The notes below the pieces were generated by a model, which saw nothing but the letters and a program-made list of their open reading frames with translations, searched no databases and was not told the origin of the DNA. From positions 434,001-498,000 of the forward strand of contig NZ_JACBNQ010000001.1 in the NCBI RefSeq assembly GCF_013403245.1: a DNA stretch of 64,000 nt, given 5' to 3'. A program made the position numbers and the translations under genes. Of this stretch, positions 43,773 to 52,943 are shown piece by piece. Position 1 is the stretch's first letter. Every line of letters starts with the position of its first letter. Source of the DNA: Sedimentibacter hydroxybenzoicus DSM 7310. Lineage in GTDB: Bacteria > Bacillota > Clostridia > Tissierellales > Sedimentibacteraceae.

Positions 43773-44813
43773 ATGTCTTTTAAATTAATTAAACCAATGA
43801 AGCTTAATAAGGGTGATAAGGTTGCGACGGTAAGCTTATCATGGGGAGGAGCCGGTGATGATGAAATATTATGGAGATATGAGCAGGGAAAGGAACGACT
43901 ACAAAATATATTCGGTCTTGAAGTGGTAGAAATGCCCCATACACTCAAGGGATCGGAATTTATTTACAACAATCCTAAGAAGAGAGCTGAAGATTTAATG
44001 ATGGCTTTTTCCGATAAATCAATAAAGGGTATTTTTTCTTGCATTGGGGGAGAAGAAAGTATCAGAATGCTCCCTTACATTGATTTTAATATAATAGGAA
44101 GCAATCCTAAGGTTTTTATCGGTTATTCTGATTCAACAACTACGCATCTTATATGCTTGAAGGCAGGATTATCATCGTTTTACGGAGCTTCGGTTCTGAA
44201 CGAATTTGCCGAAAATGTAAGGATGCATGACTACACAGTAAAATATGTTAATAAAACTTTGTTTTCAAATGAACCCATAGGCAAAATTGAGAGCCCAGAA
44301 TACTGGACCAGCGAAAGAGTGCCCTGGCTTATAGAAAATAAATACACAGAGAGAAAAATGCAGCCAAATACGGGATATGAACTATTGCAGGGAACCGGTA
44401 TTGCTCAGGGCAGATTAATAGGCGGATGTGTCGAAGTGCTGGAAATGGCAAAACAAACTTCGTTATGGCCAAGCGATGATGTGTGGAAGGGTGCTGTATT
44501 ATTCTTAGAAACATCCGAGGATATGCCGGAGCCGACCTATGTTGAATATTGGCTCAGAAATTACGGGACACAGGGAATCTTAAATAAAATAAACGGAATT
44601 ATCTGGGGCAAACCGTACAACAACAAATACTATGACGAATACAAAGAGGTCATTTATAAGATTTTAAGAGAATTGAAATTAAATGAGCTTCCTGTTCTTT
44701 ACAACGTGAGCTTTGGGCATACCCTGCCTATGACGGTGATACCCTACGGAGCGTTGGCGGAAATCAACTGTGAAGAAAGCATTTTTTCAATATTGGAAAG
44801 CGGTGTAATATAA
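43773..44813 (+). CDS. S66 family LD-carboxypeptidase (MccF-like)
   Basis: The 346-residue protein is of the S66 family. The Ser nucleophile lies in FIGYSDSTTTH, the Glu in AVLFLETSED, and the His in SFGHTLPM, forming the Ser-Glu-His triad. Length and motifs fit the MccF-like group more than the shorter LdcA. The family cleaves L,D-bonds in murein tetrapeptide or inactivates microcin C-like aminoacyl nucleotides. There is no signal peptide. AGGGAG precedes the ATG, and a GNAT gene follows 24 bases later. Confidence 0.86.
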   Translation: MSFKLIKPMKLNKGDKVATVSLSWGGAGDDEILWRYEQGKERLQNIFGLEVVEMPHTLKGSEFIYNNPKKRAEDLMMAFSDKSIKGIFSCIGGEESIRMLPYIDFNIIGSNPKVFIGYSDSTTTHLICLKAGLSSFYGASVLNEFAENVRMHDYTVKYVNKTLFSNEPIGKIESPEYWTSERVPWLIENKYTERKMQPNTGYELLQGTGIAQGRLIGGCVEVLEMAKQTSLWPSDDVWKGAVLFLETSEDMPEPTYVEYWLRNYGTQGILNKINGIIWGKPYNNKYYDEYKEVIYKILRELKLNELPVLYNVSFGHTLPMTVIPYGALAEINCEESIFSILESGVI

Positions 44814-44837
44814 TTATAACGAGAGGGGAAGGATATT

Positions 44838-45380
44838 ATGGCAGTTTATAAAAAAGTGATAAAGCTAAAAAACGGAAAAGAGTTATTGCTGAGAAATCCG
44901 GCGGAATCCGATGCGGAGAAAATGATTGTTTATCTGAATGCCGTAGGCGGTGAAAGTGATAATCTTTTATTTGGAAAAGATGGATTTCATTTAACCTTGG
45001 AGCAGGAGAGAGAATATCTGAAAAACGCAAAGGAAAACCCTGATATGCTGATGCTCCTGGGCTTTATTGACGATAATATTGTCAGCATGTCTCATATCAG
45101 CAGCTCAACGAGAGAAAGAATTGCACACAATGCCGAAATAGCAATTTCTGTAAAAAAGGAATATTGGCATATGGGAATCGCAACAGCGGGGATGAAGGAG
45201 CTTATATCCTTTGCTAAAAATAAAGGGATAAAAAATATATTTTTGGGTGTCATAGAAGGCAACGACAATGCAATCAAGCTTTATGAAAAATTAGGCTTTG
45301 TAAGAGTCGGTGAGCATAAAAACTTTTCGAATGTAGACGGTACATACCGCAATGAAATTTTGATGGATTTATATTTGTAA
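44838..45380 (+). CDS. GNAT family N-acetyltransferase
   Basis: The 180-residue protein is a full GNAT domain. The acetyl-CoA loop is YWHMGIATAGMKEL and the C-terminal block NDNAIKLYEKLGFVRVGE. It resembles YhhY/RimJ-like enzymes in having an N-terminal extension that starts LKNGKELLLRNP. GAGGGGAAGG lies before the ATG. It is co-directional with, and close to, the S66 peptidase and the following ABC genes, so one operon is possible. Confidence 0.84.
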   Translation: MAVYKKVIKLKNGKELLLRNPAESDAEKMIVYLNAVGGESDNLLFGKDGFHLTLEQEREYLKNAKENPDMLMLLGFIDDNIVSMSHISSSTRERIAHNAEIAISVKKEYWHMGIATAGMKELISFAKNKGIKNIFLGVIEGNDNAIKLYEKLGFVRVGEHKNFSNVDGTYRNEILMDLYL

Positions 45381-45409
45381 CTAAAAATAATTTACCAATT
45401 GGGGGTAGT

Positions 45410-46180
45410 ATGACAGAAGTATTAAGATTAGAACATGTGAGCAAGAGCTTCGGAGAGAAGCAAGTTTTAAGAGATATTAATTTCAGTGTCGACAGCGGAG
45501 AAATTATCGGCTATATCGGTTCAAACGGTGCAGGTAAAAGTACAACCATAAAAATCATCCTTGGGCTTATCGACGAATATGACGGAGATGTCTATGTATT
45601 CGGTGAAAAGGCAAAGGGTACTATTGATTACAAGAGAAGAATAGGATATGTACCTGAGGTATCGGATATGTACGACAATTTAACTGCATATGAGTATATA
45701 AGCTTTATCGGTATGCTTTACGGCATTGATTCGGAAAAAGCAGTATCAAAAGCAAAGGAAATGATGGAGGTTTTCGGTATAAGTGATGCGCTCTACGGGA
45801 GAATTCATACATTTTCCAAAGGAATGAGACAAAAGCTTTCCATAGTTACAGGTATGCTTCATAATCCTGATATTTTGTTTTTAGATGAGCCGTTGGGCGG
45901 TATTGATGCCAACAGTGTCCTTGTATTTAAGGAAATAATGCAGGGCTTAAAAACCATGGGAAAAACCATATTTTATTCATCACATATATTAGAGGTGGTT
46001 GAAAGGTTAAGTGACAGGATATTGCTTTTAAACGCAGGTGAAATTGTTATGGATGGAACAATGGAGGATGTAAGGAAAAAACGATCCGATTCTACCTTGG
46101 AAACAATTTTTAATGAAGTTACCGGATTTAATGACCATAAAGAGCTTGCAGACAGGTTTATAGCAAGCTTTATGAGTTAG
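45410..46180 (+). CDS. ABC transporter ATP-binding protein
   Basis: The 256-residue ATPase has Walker A GSNGAGKSTT, a signature region FSKGMRQKLSIV, Walker B ILFLDEPLGGID and the switch His in YSSHILEVVE. It resembles EcsA/CcmA-type exporter ATPases. GGGGG lies upstream of the ATG. The permease gene follows 12 bases later, and an NdpA-like gene overlaps that, so all three are probably co-expressed. Confidence 0.88.
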   Translation: MTEVLRLEHVSKSFGEKQVLRDINFSVDSGEIIGYIGSNGAGKSTTIKIILGLIDEYDGDVYVFGEKAKGTIDYKRRIGYVPEVSDMYDNLTAYEYISFIGMLYGIDSEKAVSKAKEMMEVFGISDALYGRIHTFSKGMRQKLSIVTGMLHNPDILFLDEPLGGIDANSVLVFKEIMQGLKTMGKTIFYSSHILEVVERLSDRILLLNAGEIVMDGTMEDVRKKRSDSTLETIFNEVTGFNDHKELADRFIASFMS

Positions 46181-46192
46181 GGGTGACAGTAT

Positions 46193-47833
46193 ATGAATAA
46201 TACGGATAATTTTCTTTCATTAAAAATACTCGACAAGTTCCAAGGATTGTTTGAAAAAATAGGCATTGATTATAAGGTAATGCGAATTATTTTAAGAACA
46301 AAATTAGTATTAGATTCAAGATCTGCACCTGTTATTGAAAATCAAAAAAAGAAAGAAAATGCTCAAGAAAATACATCTTTTATTAGAAGGTATCTTCTGC
46401 ATTTGATTTTTGGTGCTTTATTAGCGTTTTTAATTTATTTTATAAAAGATGAAATGATACGAATGATATATTTTTCAGGGGCTTTCTTTTTTATGACATC
46501 AATGTATCTTATTTCAGACTTTTCATATGTAATATTGGATACTAAGGATAAAAAAATATTGCTGCCAAAACCCATAGACAGCAAGGTTGTTACAATGTCA
46601 AAGGTACTGCATGTACTGATTTACATGTTTCGCCTCAACTTGTTTTTAGCCGGTCCATCTTTGTTGGCAATTGTGCGGTTGAACGGATTCATTGCAGCTC
46701 CGATATTTATTTTAGAAATTCTGATGATGGATTTACTGATTTTCTTGGTAACCGCTTTTATATATTTATTAATATTGAGATTTTTTGATGGTGAACTGCT
46801 AAGAAACATCATTAATTTAATTCAAATAATGCTTACTATTTTAGTAACCGTAGGATATCAGATAGCAATAAGGATGATTGATTTTACCGAAATTCAGAAT
46901 ATCGCATATAAATTTGAACCGCATAATTACTTTAATCCTATATTATGGTTTGGGGCACCTTTTGAAATTTTATTTAACGGCGGAAGAGAATTGTATTTAT
47001 ATATATTTACCATATTGTCCATCGTAATACCGATAGTTTGTTTTATAATATACCTGAGCTTAAGTAAAAGAATGGAATCTTTATTATTAAAATTAGAGGG
47101 TGAAGGCAAGGAAAGACGAGCTAAACACAGAGTTGAATTTTTAATGGGGAAATTATTTGCTTGGAATAATATAAAAAGACAGGCATATCATTTTGCATGT
47201 GCGGTTTTAAGAAGCGACCGCAGCCTGAAGTTAAAAATATATCCTGCATTATCTGTCGGAGTTTTATTCCCCGTCATAATGCTGTTCAATATGAGAGTGA
47301 GAGGGGATAACACGGCAGGTGGATATGAATACTTGTATTTGTACTTTACCTTTACGGTTTTTCCGTCAGTCTTGGAGTTAATCAAATACTCATCAGCGTG
47401 GAAAGGCGCATACATTTATTACAGCTCAGGGTTTCAAAATACTAAGGAATTAAATTCAGGTCTTTTGCTGGCTGTTACACTTAGATTGTTTATACCTCTA
47501 TTGCTTGCCAGCGGTGCTATTTATATATTTATATTTAAAGGTTTGTTTATAAATGATATACTTGTAATAATGCTGGCAAGCTTAGTGATTTTACCGGTAA
47601 TATACAGAATTGTGTTTGAGGAACTGCCGTTTTCTAAAGAAATTGATGCATCCAATCAATCAAAAAATTTCGGCAGATTTATCGGTTCTATAGCAATTGT
47701 AGGCTGCTTTGTAGCACCACATGTTATATTCAGCAAAATTAATATATGGATTTATGTTGGTGTTTTAATCATAGCACTTCCTGTAAGCTGGATGATTCTT
47801 ATGCCAAATTATAATATTAAGGGGACAAAATGA
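46193..47833 (+). CDS. large ABC exporter membrane protein
   Basis: The 546-residue protein has about 12 hydrophobic segments separated by a cytoplasmic, charged region (about residues 290-335, KRMESLLLKLEGEGKERR). The N-terminal 45 residues are soluble. It matches the class of putative ABC exporters that pair with a single ATPase, and it is longer than EcsB. The ATG follows GGGTGA. It overlaps the next gene by four bases. The substrate is unknown. Confidence 0.72.
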   Translation: MNNTDNFLSLKILDKFQGLFEKIGIDYKVMRIILRTKLVLDSRSAPVIENQKKKENAQENTSFIRRYLLHLIFGALLAFLIYFIKDEMIRMIYFSGAFFFMTSMYLISDFSYVILDTKDKKILLPKPIDSKVVTMSKVLHVLIYMFRLNLFLAGPSLLAIVRLNGFIAAPIFILEILMMDLLIFLVTAFIYLLILRFFDGELLRNIINLIQIMLTILVTVGYQIAIRMIDFTEIQNIAYKFEPHNYFNPILWFGAPFEILFNGGRELYLYIFTILSIVIPIVCFIIYLSLSKRMESLLLKLEGEGKERRAKHRVEFLMGKLFAWNNIKRQAYHFACAVLRSDRSLKLKIYPALSVGVLFPVIMLFNMRVRGDNTAGGYEYLYLYFTFTVFPSVLELIKYSSAWKGAYIYYSSGFQNTKELNSGLLLAVTLRLFIPLLLASGAIYIFIFKGLFINDILVIMLASLVILPVIYRIVFEELPFSKEIDASNQSKNFGRFIGSIAIVGCFVAPHVIFSKINIWIYVGVLIIALPVSWMILMPNYNIKGTK

Positions 47834-48828
47834 GCGTTTCAATAACTAAAGCAATATTACACATTCTTGACACAAGCTTAGGAATACCGGTTCTTTCTGA
47901 AAATCTGATGTCATTTAATGATGAAATGAAAGAGTACACAGAAAAGCATATAATTAAATGCTACAACGATGCGGATTTGAAGAAAACCAAATTTACCAAT
48001 GAAGATGGGTTCTTTTTAACATCTGTCAAGGAATATTTAAATACAGATGATTTTATTAAATTTACCAATTCTGTGTCAGAAGCTTTCTTTAAGCTATCAT
48101 CTGAAAATCCTGACATAAAACCATGCGATCTTTTATTTGTTCGGGCAAATGTATTTAATAAGGACTATATGATAATACTTAAGCTTAACTATAAAAAAGG
48201 GTACATTCATTTTACAAAGCAAGAGGAGAGCACTAAAAATATAATCATAGAACAACCTTGTTCATTGCCTGCCGCAACACAAAAAATCGATGAATTTATA
48301 TTTGTGGATTTAAATAGTCTCAATATATTTGTAAAAGAGAAGAAGTGTCAGGTTTATAATGAGCCATGTTATTATATTTCAAAGCATTTGCTTGAATGCA
48401 AGGAAGAAAAACCCGACAAGGAAAAGGTAAAAATAATTACTGAAACTACCGATAAAATAATTAAAGAGTATTATGATGACGATATGTTTATGAAAAGCCA
48501 GGTGAAAAATATCATCAGAGAAAACGTGGAGGAATCATTAAATATCAATGTTGAAGAAATATCAGAAAAGGTATTTAAAGATAATGAAGCAAAACAAATA
48601 TACAACGAAGAAATAAAAATGAAGGGTATAAAAGAACCGGAAGTTAAAGTAAATTTCAATTATGCAAACAAAATAAAAACAAAGCAGAAATTAATTACCG
48701 ATGAAGGAATAGAAATAAACATACCCTATGAAATATTGAGCAATAAAGAAAAGGTTGAATTTATAACGAATCACGATGGAACAATTTCTATAATATTAAA
48801 AAATATAGATAGTATAGTGGATAAATAA
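47830..48828 (+). CDS. NdpA/YejK-like nucleoid-associated protein
   Basis: The 332-residue protein has the start pattern of the 37-kDa nucleoid-associated family: ITKAILHILDTSLGIPVLS, then FIKFTNSVSEAFFKL and PCDLLFVRANVFNKDYMIILKL. Members bind DNA or act in phage-type nucleoids in Gram-negatives; clostridial homologues have no known role. The C-terminal half is Lys/Glu-rich. Translational coupling (ATGA overlap) with an ABC permease is unusual for a DNA-binding protein. A terminator follows. Confidence 0.78.
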   Translation: MSVSITKAILHILDTSLGIPVLSENLMSFNDEMKEYTEKHIIKCYNDADLKKTKFTNEDGFFLTSVKEYLNTDDFIKFTNSVSEAFFKLSSENPDIKPCDLLFVRANVFNKDYMIILKLNYKKGYIHFTKQEESTKNIIIEQPCSLPAATQKIDEFIFVDLNSLNIFVKEKKCQVYNEPCYYISKHLLECKEEKPDKEKVKIITETTDKIIKEYYDDDMFMKSQVKNIIRENVEESLNINVEEISEKVFKDNEAKQIYNEEIKMKGIKEPEVKVNFNYANKIKTKQKLITDEGIEINIPYEILSNKEKVEFITNHDGTISIILKNIDSIVDK

Positions 48829-48837
48829 TTTCTATAT

Positions 48838-48863
48838 AACCGTTGACTTTCAGCGGTTTTTCT
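48838..48863 (+). terminator. intrinsic terminator
   Basis: AACCGTTGA pairs with TCAGCGGTT (one G-T pair), ending in TTTTTCTATTTT. Confidence 0.7.
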
Positions 48864-48896
48864 ATTTTACCAATCTTATTATACTAATCTGCATGC

Positions 48897-48931
48897 AATT
48901 ATAATTTATCGCAAAACGATAAATTATAATT
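48897..48931. promoter_or_regulatory. 15-base perfect inverted repeat next to a promoter
   Basis: AATTATAATTTATCG and CGATAAATTATAATT are perfect complements around CAAAA. The right arm runs into the -35 box of the promoter at 48930. It may be an operator or an upstream hairpin. Confidence 0.5.
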
Positions 48932-48958
48932 GACAAACAATAATAAGTGTATTATGCT
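48930..48958 (+). promoter_or_regulatory. sigma-A-type promoter
   Basis: TTGACA and TATGCT are 17 bases apart, 27-60 bases upstream of the next gene. Confidence 0.55.
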
Positions 48959-49017
48959 TATTAAAGGAAGCGAGAATCAAATTTATGAATTTAACTGATA
49001 TTAAGGGGGTATTGACA

Positions 49018-49755
49018 TTGAAAAGAATATTATGGCACGTTATATTTTGTCTTGGAGGTATTTTAGTATTCAGCCCCGTCGTAATGTATTGGTTTATTCA
49101 TGGCAGCTATGAACGTTATATATGGATTATAAATGGCAGTTTTCCGTTCAATAATTTTGGAAGCGGACCTGTGCAATTATATTTATATGCGGGACTCTTA
49201 TCAGCAGGACTAATCTTAACAACGATTAGTTTTAAACATGTTAACAAGTATCTTAAATATGCTGTCTTATTTATTATATTATTAATGATTTTTATAATGT
49301 CAGTATCATGTTATTCACCGAAGTCTGTTAACACACAAATTTCAAAATCCTTGAAAATAGAAATACCTGCTGCTTCAATCATAGAGTATGAGGATTCTCA
49401 CGGTGGATTTCATGGTGACGGAGGTACATATGCTAAAATTAAGCTTGATGGAAAAGGTGCTGAAAAATCCATTCTTGAAATTAAGAATAGCTGGAGGATG
49501 TTACCGTTATCAGAGAATCTTAATTTGATAATGTATGGAGGAATTAAGAATAATATTGAGTATTCATATAATTTAGCAGATAAATTTAAAATTCCCCATA
49601 TTGAAAATGGTTACTGGCTTTTTGTCGACAGGCACAGTAAAAGTATTGATAATTATGATGATACAGATTTATTTAACAGACATTCTTTTAATTTTACTTT
49701 GGCATTGTACGATATGGATGAAAATATACTGTATTATATAGAATTTGATACATAA
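49018..49755 (+). CDS. membrane protein of unknown function
   Basis: The roughly 245-residue protein has three hydrophobic segments (start to about 25, 50-70 and 80-105 of the TTG-initiated form) and an extracellular C-terminal domain of about 140 residues with SHGGFHGDGGTY. No family was recognised. A TTG at 49018 with GGGGG nine bases upstream is preferred. An ATG at 48985 (in frame) is possible with AAGGAAG further away. It is followed 38 bases later by the phosphoesterase gene. Confidence 0.6.
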   Translation: MKRILWHVIFCLGGILVFSPVVMYWFIHGSYERYIWIINGSFPFNNFGSGPVQLYLYAGLLSAGLILTTISFKHVNKYLKYAVLFIILLMIFIMSVSCYSPKSVNTQISKSLKIEIPAASIIEYEDSHGGFHGDGGTYAKIKLDGKGAEKSILEIKNSWRMLPLSENLNLIMYGGIKNNIEYSYNLADKFKIPHIENGYWLFVDRHSKSIDNYDDTDLFNRHSFNFTLALYDMDENILYYIEFDT

Positions 49756-49793
49756 AATTAATTCAAAACATTAGGGAGTAAAAACAACAATAT

Positions 49794-50648
49794 ATGAAAA
49801 ACAACTGTTTATTTATTATAATTTTTATATTTGCTATGATAGTTTTCTTTATTTGGCAAAACAGCTCTGTGGTTGTATCCAAATATGAATATAAAAATTC
49901 AAAGCTATCAATAAATTTCAATGGCTTCAAAATTTTACATATCTCAGATTTGCACAACAAAAATTTTCATGAAAGCCTATATAAGAAAATTAAAGATATT
50001 AATCCCGATATAATAATTATTACGGGAGATTTGATTGACAGAAGGCGTACAAGAGTCGATATAGCTGTAGATTTTGTAAGTCAGATAGTAAATGTTGCTC
50101 CCGTATATTATGTATCTGGAAATCATGAACAGCTTTCAACATCCTATGATGATCTGAAAGAAGAGCTTGTAAAGCTTGATGTGCATATTTTGGATAATGA
50201 ATATATGGTGCTTAATCATAATGGAGAAAGAATAGGTATTATGGGTTTGGCAGACCCTGCTTTGATGTATACTGAGGGAAATAACAATAACGACAGAAAT
50301 CGCATTTATGCTGAAAACAATTTAAAAAGGTTATATGAAAATTCAGTCACAGAATTCAACATTCTTCTTTCTCACAGACCTGAACTGTTCGAAGTATATA
50401 AAAACATAAATATCGACCTGGTTTTCAGCGGTCATGCTCACGGAGGTCAGATAAGAATTCCATTTATAGGTGGTATTCTCTCTCCGAATCAGGGCTTTTT
50501 TCCTAAATATTCGGAAGGTATGATTACGGAAGATAATACAACTCTGGTTGTAAGCAGAGGGCTGGGAAACAGTATTTTTCCGCTTAGAATTTTCAACCGA
50601 CCGGAATTGATTGTAGTTGAATTTAATGGTGAAGTAATAAAGCATTGA
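49794..50648 (+). CDS. membrane-anchored metallophosphoesterase (YkuE-like)
   Basis: The 284-residue protein has one N-terminal membrane segment (residues 4-20) and a calcineurin-like phosphoesterase domain with all metal motifs: HISDLHNKNF, ITGDLIDRR, SGNHEQL, LLSHRPEL and FSGHAHGGQIR. It is most like the YkuE/LpxH-related group that acts on phosphodiesters outside the membrane. The site before the ATG is weak (GGGAG, about 20 bases upstream). It is co-directional with the preceding membrane protein. Confidence 0.86.
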   Translation: MKNNCLFIIIFIFAMIVFFIWQNSSVVVSKYEYKNSKLSINFNGFKILHISDLHNKNFHESLYKKIKDINPDIIIITGDLIDRRRTRVDIAVDFVSQIVNVAPVYYVSGNHEQLSTSYDDLKEELVKLDVHILDNEYMVLNHNGERIGIMGLADPALMYTEGNNNNDRNRIYAENNLKRLYENSVTEFNILLSHRPELFEVYKNINIDLVFSGHAHGGQIRIPFIGGILSPNQGFFPKYSEGMITEDNTTLVVSRGLGNSIFPLRIFNRPELIVVEFNGEVIKH

Positions 50649-50699
50649 TTCATTATTAAAGATAAGATATAATTAAAGAAAAAGAATGAAGGTGATCAG

Positions 50700-50933
50700 G
50701 TGTTAAATATACGAAAAAAGGCACATTATTTAATCGACAAATTACCGGAAGATCAGGTTGCATATTTAGTAAAAATTATTGAAGGAATTAAGGGTTTAAG
50801 CATACCCAGCGGAGAACCGGATGAACTTGATATGTTTCTTATTAAGGAATCTCAAACAAACAATGAAGATACAATGACAATAGAAGATCTCATTGAAGAA
50901 TTGGGGATAGATGCTAATGAACTACAAGATTGA
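50700..50933 (+). CDS. antitoxin of a RelBE-type module
   Basis: The 77-residue acidic protein begins with a short helical part (LIDKLPEDQVAYLVKIIEGI) and ends with an acidic tail (TIEDLIEELGIDANELQD), as in small antitoxins that wrap the toxin. It starts with GTG behind AAGGTG. It overlaps the toxin gene by 17 bases. The family was recognised from context rather than from a clear DNA-binding motif. Confidence 0.72.
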   Translation: MLNIRKKAHYLIDKLPEDQVAYLVKIIEGIKGLSIPSGEPDELDMFLIKESQTNNEDTMTIEDLIEELGIDANELQD

Positions 50934-51162
50934 GTTTAGAAACAAGGCATCTAAGTTTTTGAAGAAACAAAATATTGAACAGCAAAAGAGAATGTTAAAA
51001 GCCATATATAAAATTCCAAATGGAGATATTATAAGATTAGTTGGATATGAAGGATTATATCGATTAAGAGTAGGTGATGTACGAATAATATATTCAATTA
51101 ATTCCGATAAGATAATTGTATTTAACATTGGAAACAGAGGGGATATATACAAATATCTATAA
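50917..51162 (+). CDS. RelE/ParE family toxin
   Basis: The 81-residue basic protein has the RelE fold pattern: YKIEFRNKASKFLKKQ, then IIRLVGYEGLYRLRVGDVRI and IYSINSDKIIVFNIGNRGDIY. The RLRVGDVRIIY strand and IGNRGD.Y end match RelE-type ribosome-dependent mRNA interferases. The ATG at 50917 is within the antitoxin end; 50911 is an alternative. A terminator follows. Confidence 0.83.
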   Translation: MNYKIEFRNKASKFLKKQNIEQQKRMLKAIYKIPNGDIIRLVGYEGLYRLRVGDVRIIYSINSDKIIVFNIGNRGDIYKYL

Positions 51163-51174
51163 TAGAAATTATTT

Positions 51175-51197
51175 AAGGGTTGCAAAGCCCTTTTTTT
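51175..51197 (+). terminator. intrinsic terminator after the toxin gene
   Basis: AAGGG/CCCTT stem with an eight-base loop, followed by seven T. Confidence 0.65.
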
Positions 51198-51202
51198 ATT
51201 AT

Positions 51203-51388
51203 TATAAGGATACAGCCGGAAATTCATACAGATTAGACGGCGAAGGTACTTCATCGTACAATTCTCATATGGAAACATTAATTACCGTAAAATACCCGGA
51301 AGACGGCAGGGTTATTTTAAGAAGGACATTAACTCCCAAAACGCCTTTGGATAAACCAATCCGTATTAATCTGCCTGTAAGCAATTAA
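51203..51388 (+). pseudogene. 3' remnant of an unidentified gene
   Basis: The frame encodes about 60 well-formed residues (KDTAGNSYRLDGEGTSS, then VILRRTLTPKTPLDKPIRIN) ending in a stop. It has no start codon or ribosome site of its own; upstream it runs into the toxin gene and its terminator. The beta-rich, Pro-containing end looks like the C-terminus of a larger (surface or anti-sigma-type) protein. The toxin-antitoxin pair may have replaced the rest. Confidence 0.45.
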
Positions 51389-51479
51389 TAATTGTCGAAG
51401 ACACTATTAACCGGAATATCTGTTGTATAAATCTGTAAAAAATATTATAATATAGATAGTAATTGAAAGGAGGATAAAT

Positions 51480-51845
51480 ATGCACAGGGATTTAAAAAAG
51501 GCAAGAGAAAATTTGCGTAGTAAGCTGTTACAAAATGCTGAAGCGGTATTGCAGGAAGTATTAAATGCGGAGATGGATGATTTGATTGAAATCGGTTTAT
51601 TTGGAAGCGTAGTAAAGGATAAATTTACTTGCAGCAGTGATACCGATATTTATCTTCTTTTTGAAAATGAAATTCCTGACAGGAGAGTAAAAGGCGGTCT
51701 TAGGTCAATTGCGGAAGAAAACAATTGTGATATTGTATTTTTAACTATGAATGATTTTAACGAAGAAGCACCTGATTTATTAGTAAAAAATATATTGGAA
51801 GGAAGAATTGTTTTATGGAGGAGGGGTAGAGATGATACAAAATGA
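51480..51845 (+). CDS. MNT-type nucleotidyltransferase antitoxin
   Basis: The 121-residue protein is a minimal nucleotidyltransferase. FGSVVKDKFTCSSDTDIYLL carries the GS...DxD catalytic pattern and the third Asp lies in NNCDIVFL. MNT proteins are the antitoxin partners of HEPN toxins and can AMPylate or otherwise modify them. AAAGGAGG precedes the ATG. It overlaps the HEPN gene by 14 bases. Confidence 0.83.
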   Translation: MHRDLKKARENLRSKLLQNAEAVLQEVLNAEMDDLIEIGLFGSVVKDKFTCSSDTDIYLLFENEIPDRRVKGGLRSIAEENNCDIVFLTMNDFNEEAPDLLVKNILEGRIVLWRRGRDDTK

Positions 51846-52218
51846 TTATTATCACATAGCAATGAACGATTTTGAATATTTAAATGCAGTTAAAGATTTA
51901 CCGTACTATAACCAGCATTGCATAGCGTGCCAGCAAATAGGAGAGAAATTATTAAAGCACATAATTACTCTGTCTTATATTGAGGATGATAAGGATAAAA
52001 TATTGAAATCTCATTCGCTAAGAACTATTTACAGAGCAATTCACAGATACATACCTGATTTCATCCTACCAGAAGAAGAACTTGCAAATCTTACGGATTA
52101 TTATTTCGATGCCAAGTATCCCGGAAGTGACTTCTTCACTGCAAACGCAGAAGATTTCAATAAATGCTATGCTTCCTTGCTAAAAATAATAGAGCAAGTA
52201 AATAAAGTAATACAATAA
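51832..52218 (+). CDS. HEPN domain protein, probable toxin
   Basis: The 128-residue helical protein is a HEPN domain. It has CIACQQIGEKLLKH in helix 2 and LRTIYRAIHRYIP, which contains an Arg-x6-His that fits the RX4-6H RNase motif. With the MNT gene it forms a HEPN/MNT toxin-antitoxin module, in which HEPN is an RNase. GGAGGGG precedes the ATG at 51832. It lies directly next to the RelBE-type module. Confidence 0.82.
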   Translation: MIQNDYYHIAMNDFEYLNAVKDLPYYNQHCIACQQIGEKLLKHIITLSYIEDDKDKILKSHSLRTIYRAIHRYIPDFILPEEELANLTDYYFDAKYPGSDFFTANAEDFNKCYASLLKIIEQVNKVIQ

Positions 52219-52274
52219 AAGTTTCTTATATTACTTTTAAAATTTCATAGCATAATAATGGAGGAGGTGTAACA

Positions 52275-52943
52275 ATGTACTCAATTATTTATTTAAGTCT
52301 TTCGGTTATAGTAATCGTCTTCGTTTTTTATTTAATTTACAGTATAAGATTAAAAGAAAAACGAAGAAAAGATAAGGAGCTTATCAGGTTAAATTTTAAA
52401 GTTAATATCAACATGAATATTTTGTTTGCAGCATCGTTCTTGATTTTGGGTATATTAGTGGTTTATCTTCTTTATGGAGCTATATCGAAATCGTATATAC
52501 CGTTTAAAGGTAAATATATTGACAGCTTTTTTCAAATATTTGATGATGCTTATATCGATAGCTTAAGGGAATATTTTCTGAATAATAATATGGTAGGGCA
52601 GCTTTTAGTAACGGTTCAATACTTAATGGATATACCCCAGCATGTGTTTCTTGCTGTTTTTATGATTTCATTTTCAATATATTATTTTTACGTTGGATTT
52701 AAGCAAAATATAATTTATGAGGATGGGATATTTGTAAACAGTACATTGTATAAATGGGATGGTATTTTAGGCTTTGACTGGGGCGAACTGCACGAAAAAG
52801 AAAATAAAGCGTATTACGATTTAACTGTTAATCTGCCAAAGCTATATGATTTAAACGTAGATAAAAAGCTAAGGGTAAACGCTGAAGACAGAGATAAAAT
52901 AGACGAAATATTGGTTGCGAATATTATAAAATCCGGGATGTAA
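52275..52943 (+). CDS. membrane protein of unknown function (DUF5673-like)
   Basis: The 222-residue protein has three hydrophobic segments (about 4-24, 48-70 and 120-142) and a soluble C-terminal domain that starts NIIYEDGIFVNSTLYKWDGI. The last pattern is of the DUF5673/YobI-like PH-type fold. GGAGGAGG precedes the ATG. Its stop codon lies in the loop of the terminator hairpin. Confidence 0.65.
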   Translation: MYSIIYLSLSVIVIVFVFYLIYSIRLKEKRRKDKELIRLNFKVNINMNILFAASFLILGILVVYLLYGAISKSYIPFKGKYIDSFFQIFDDAYIDSLREYFLNNNMVGQLLVTVQYLMDIPQHVFLAVFMISFSIYYFYVGFKQNIIYEDGIFVNSTLYKWDGILGFDWGELHEKENKAYYDLTVNLPKLYDLNVDKKLRVNAEDRDKIDEILVANIIKSGM

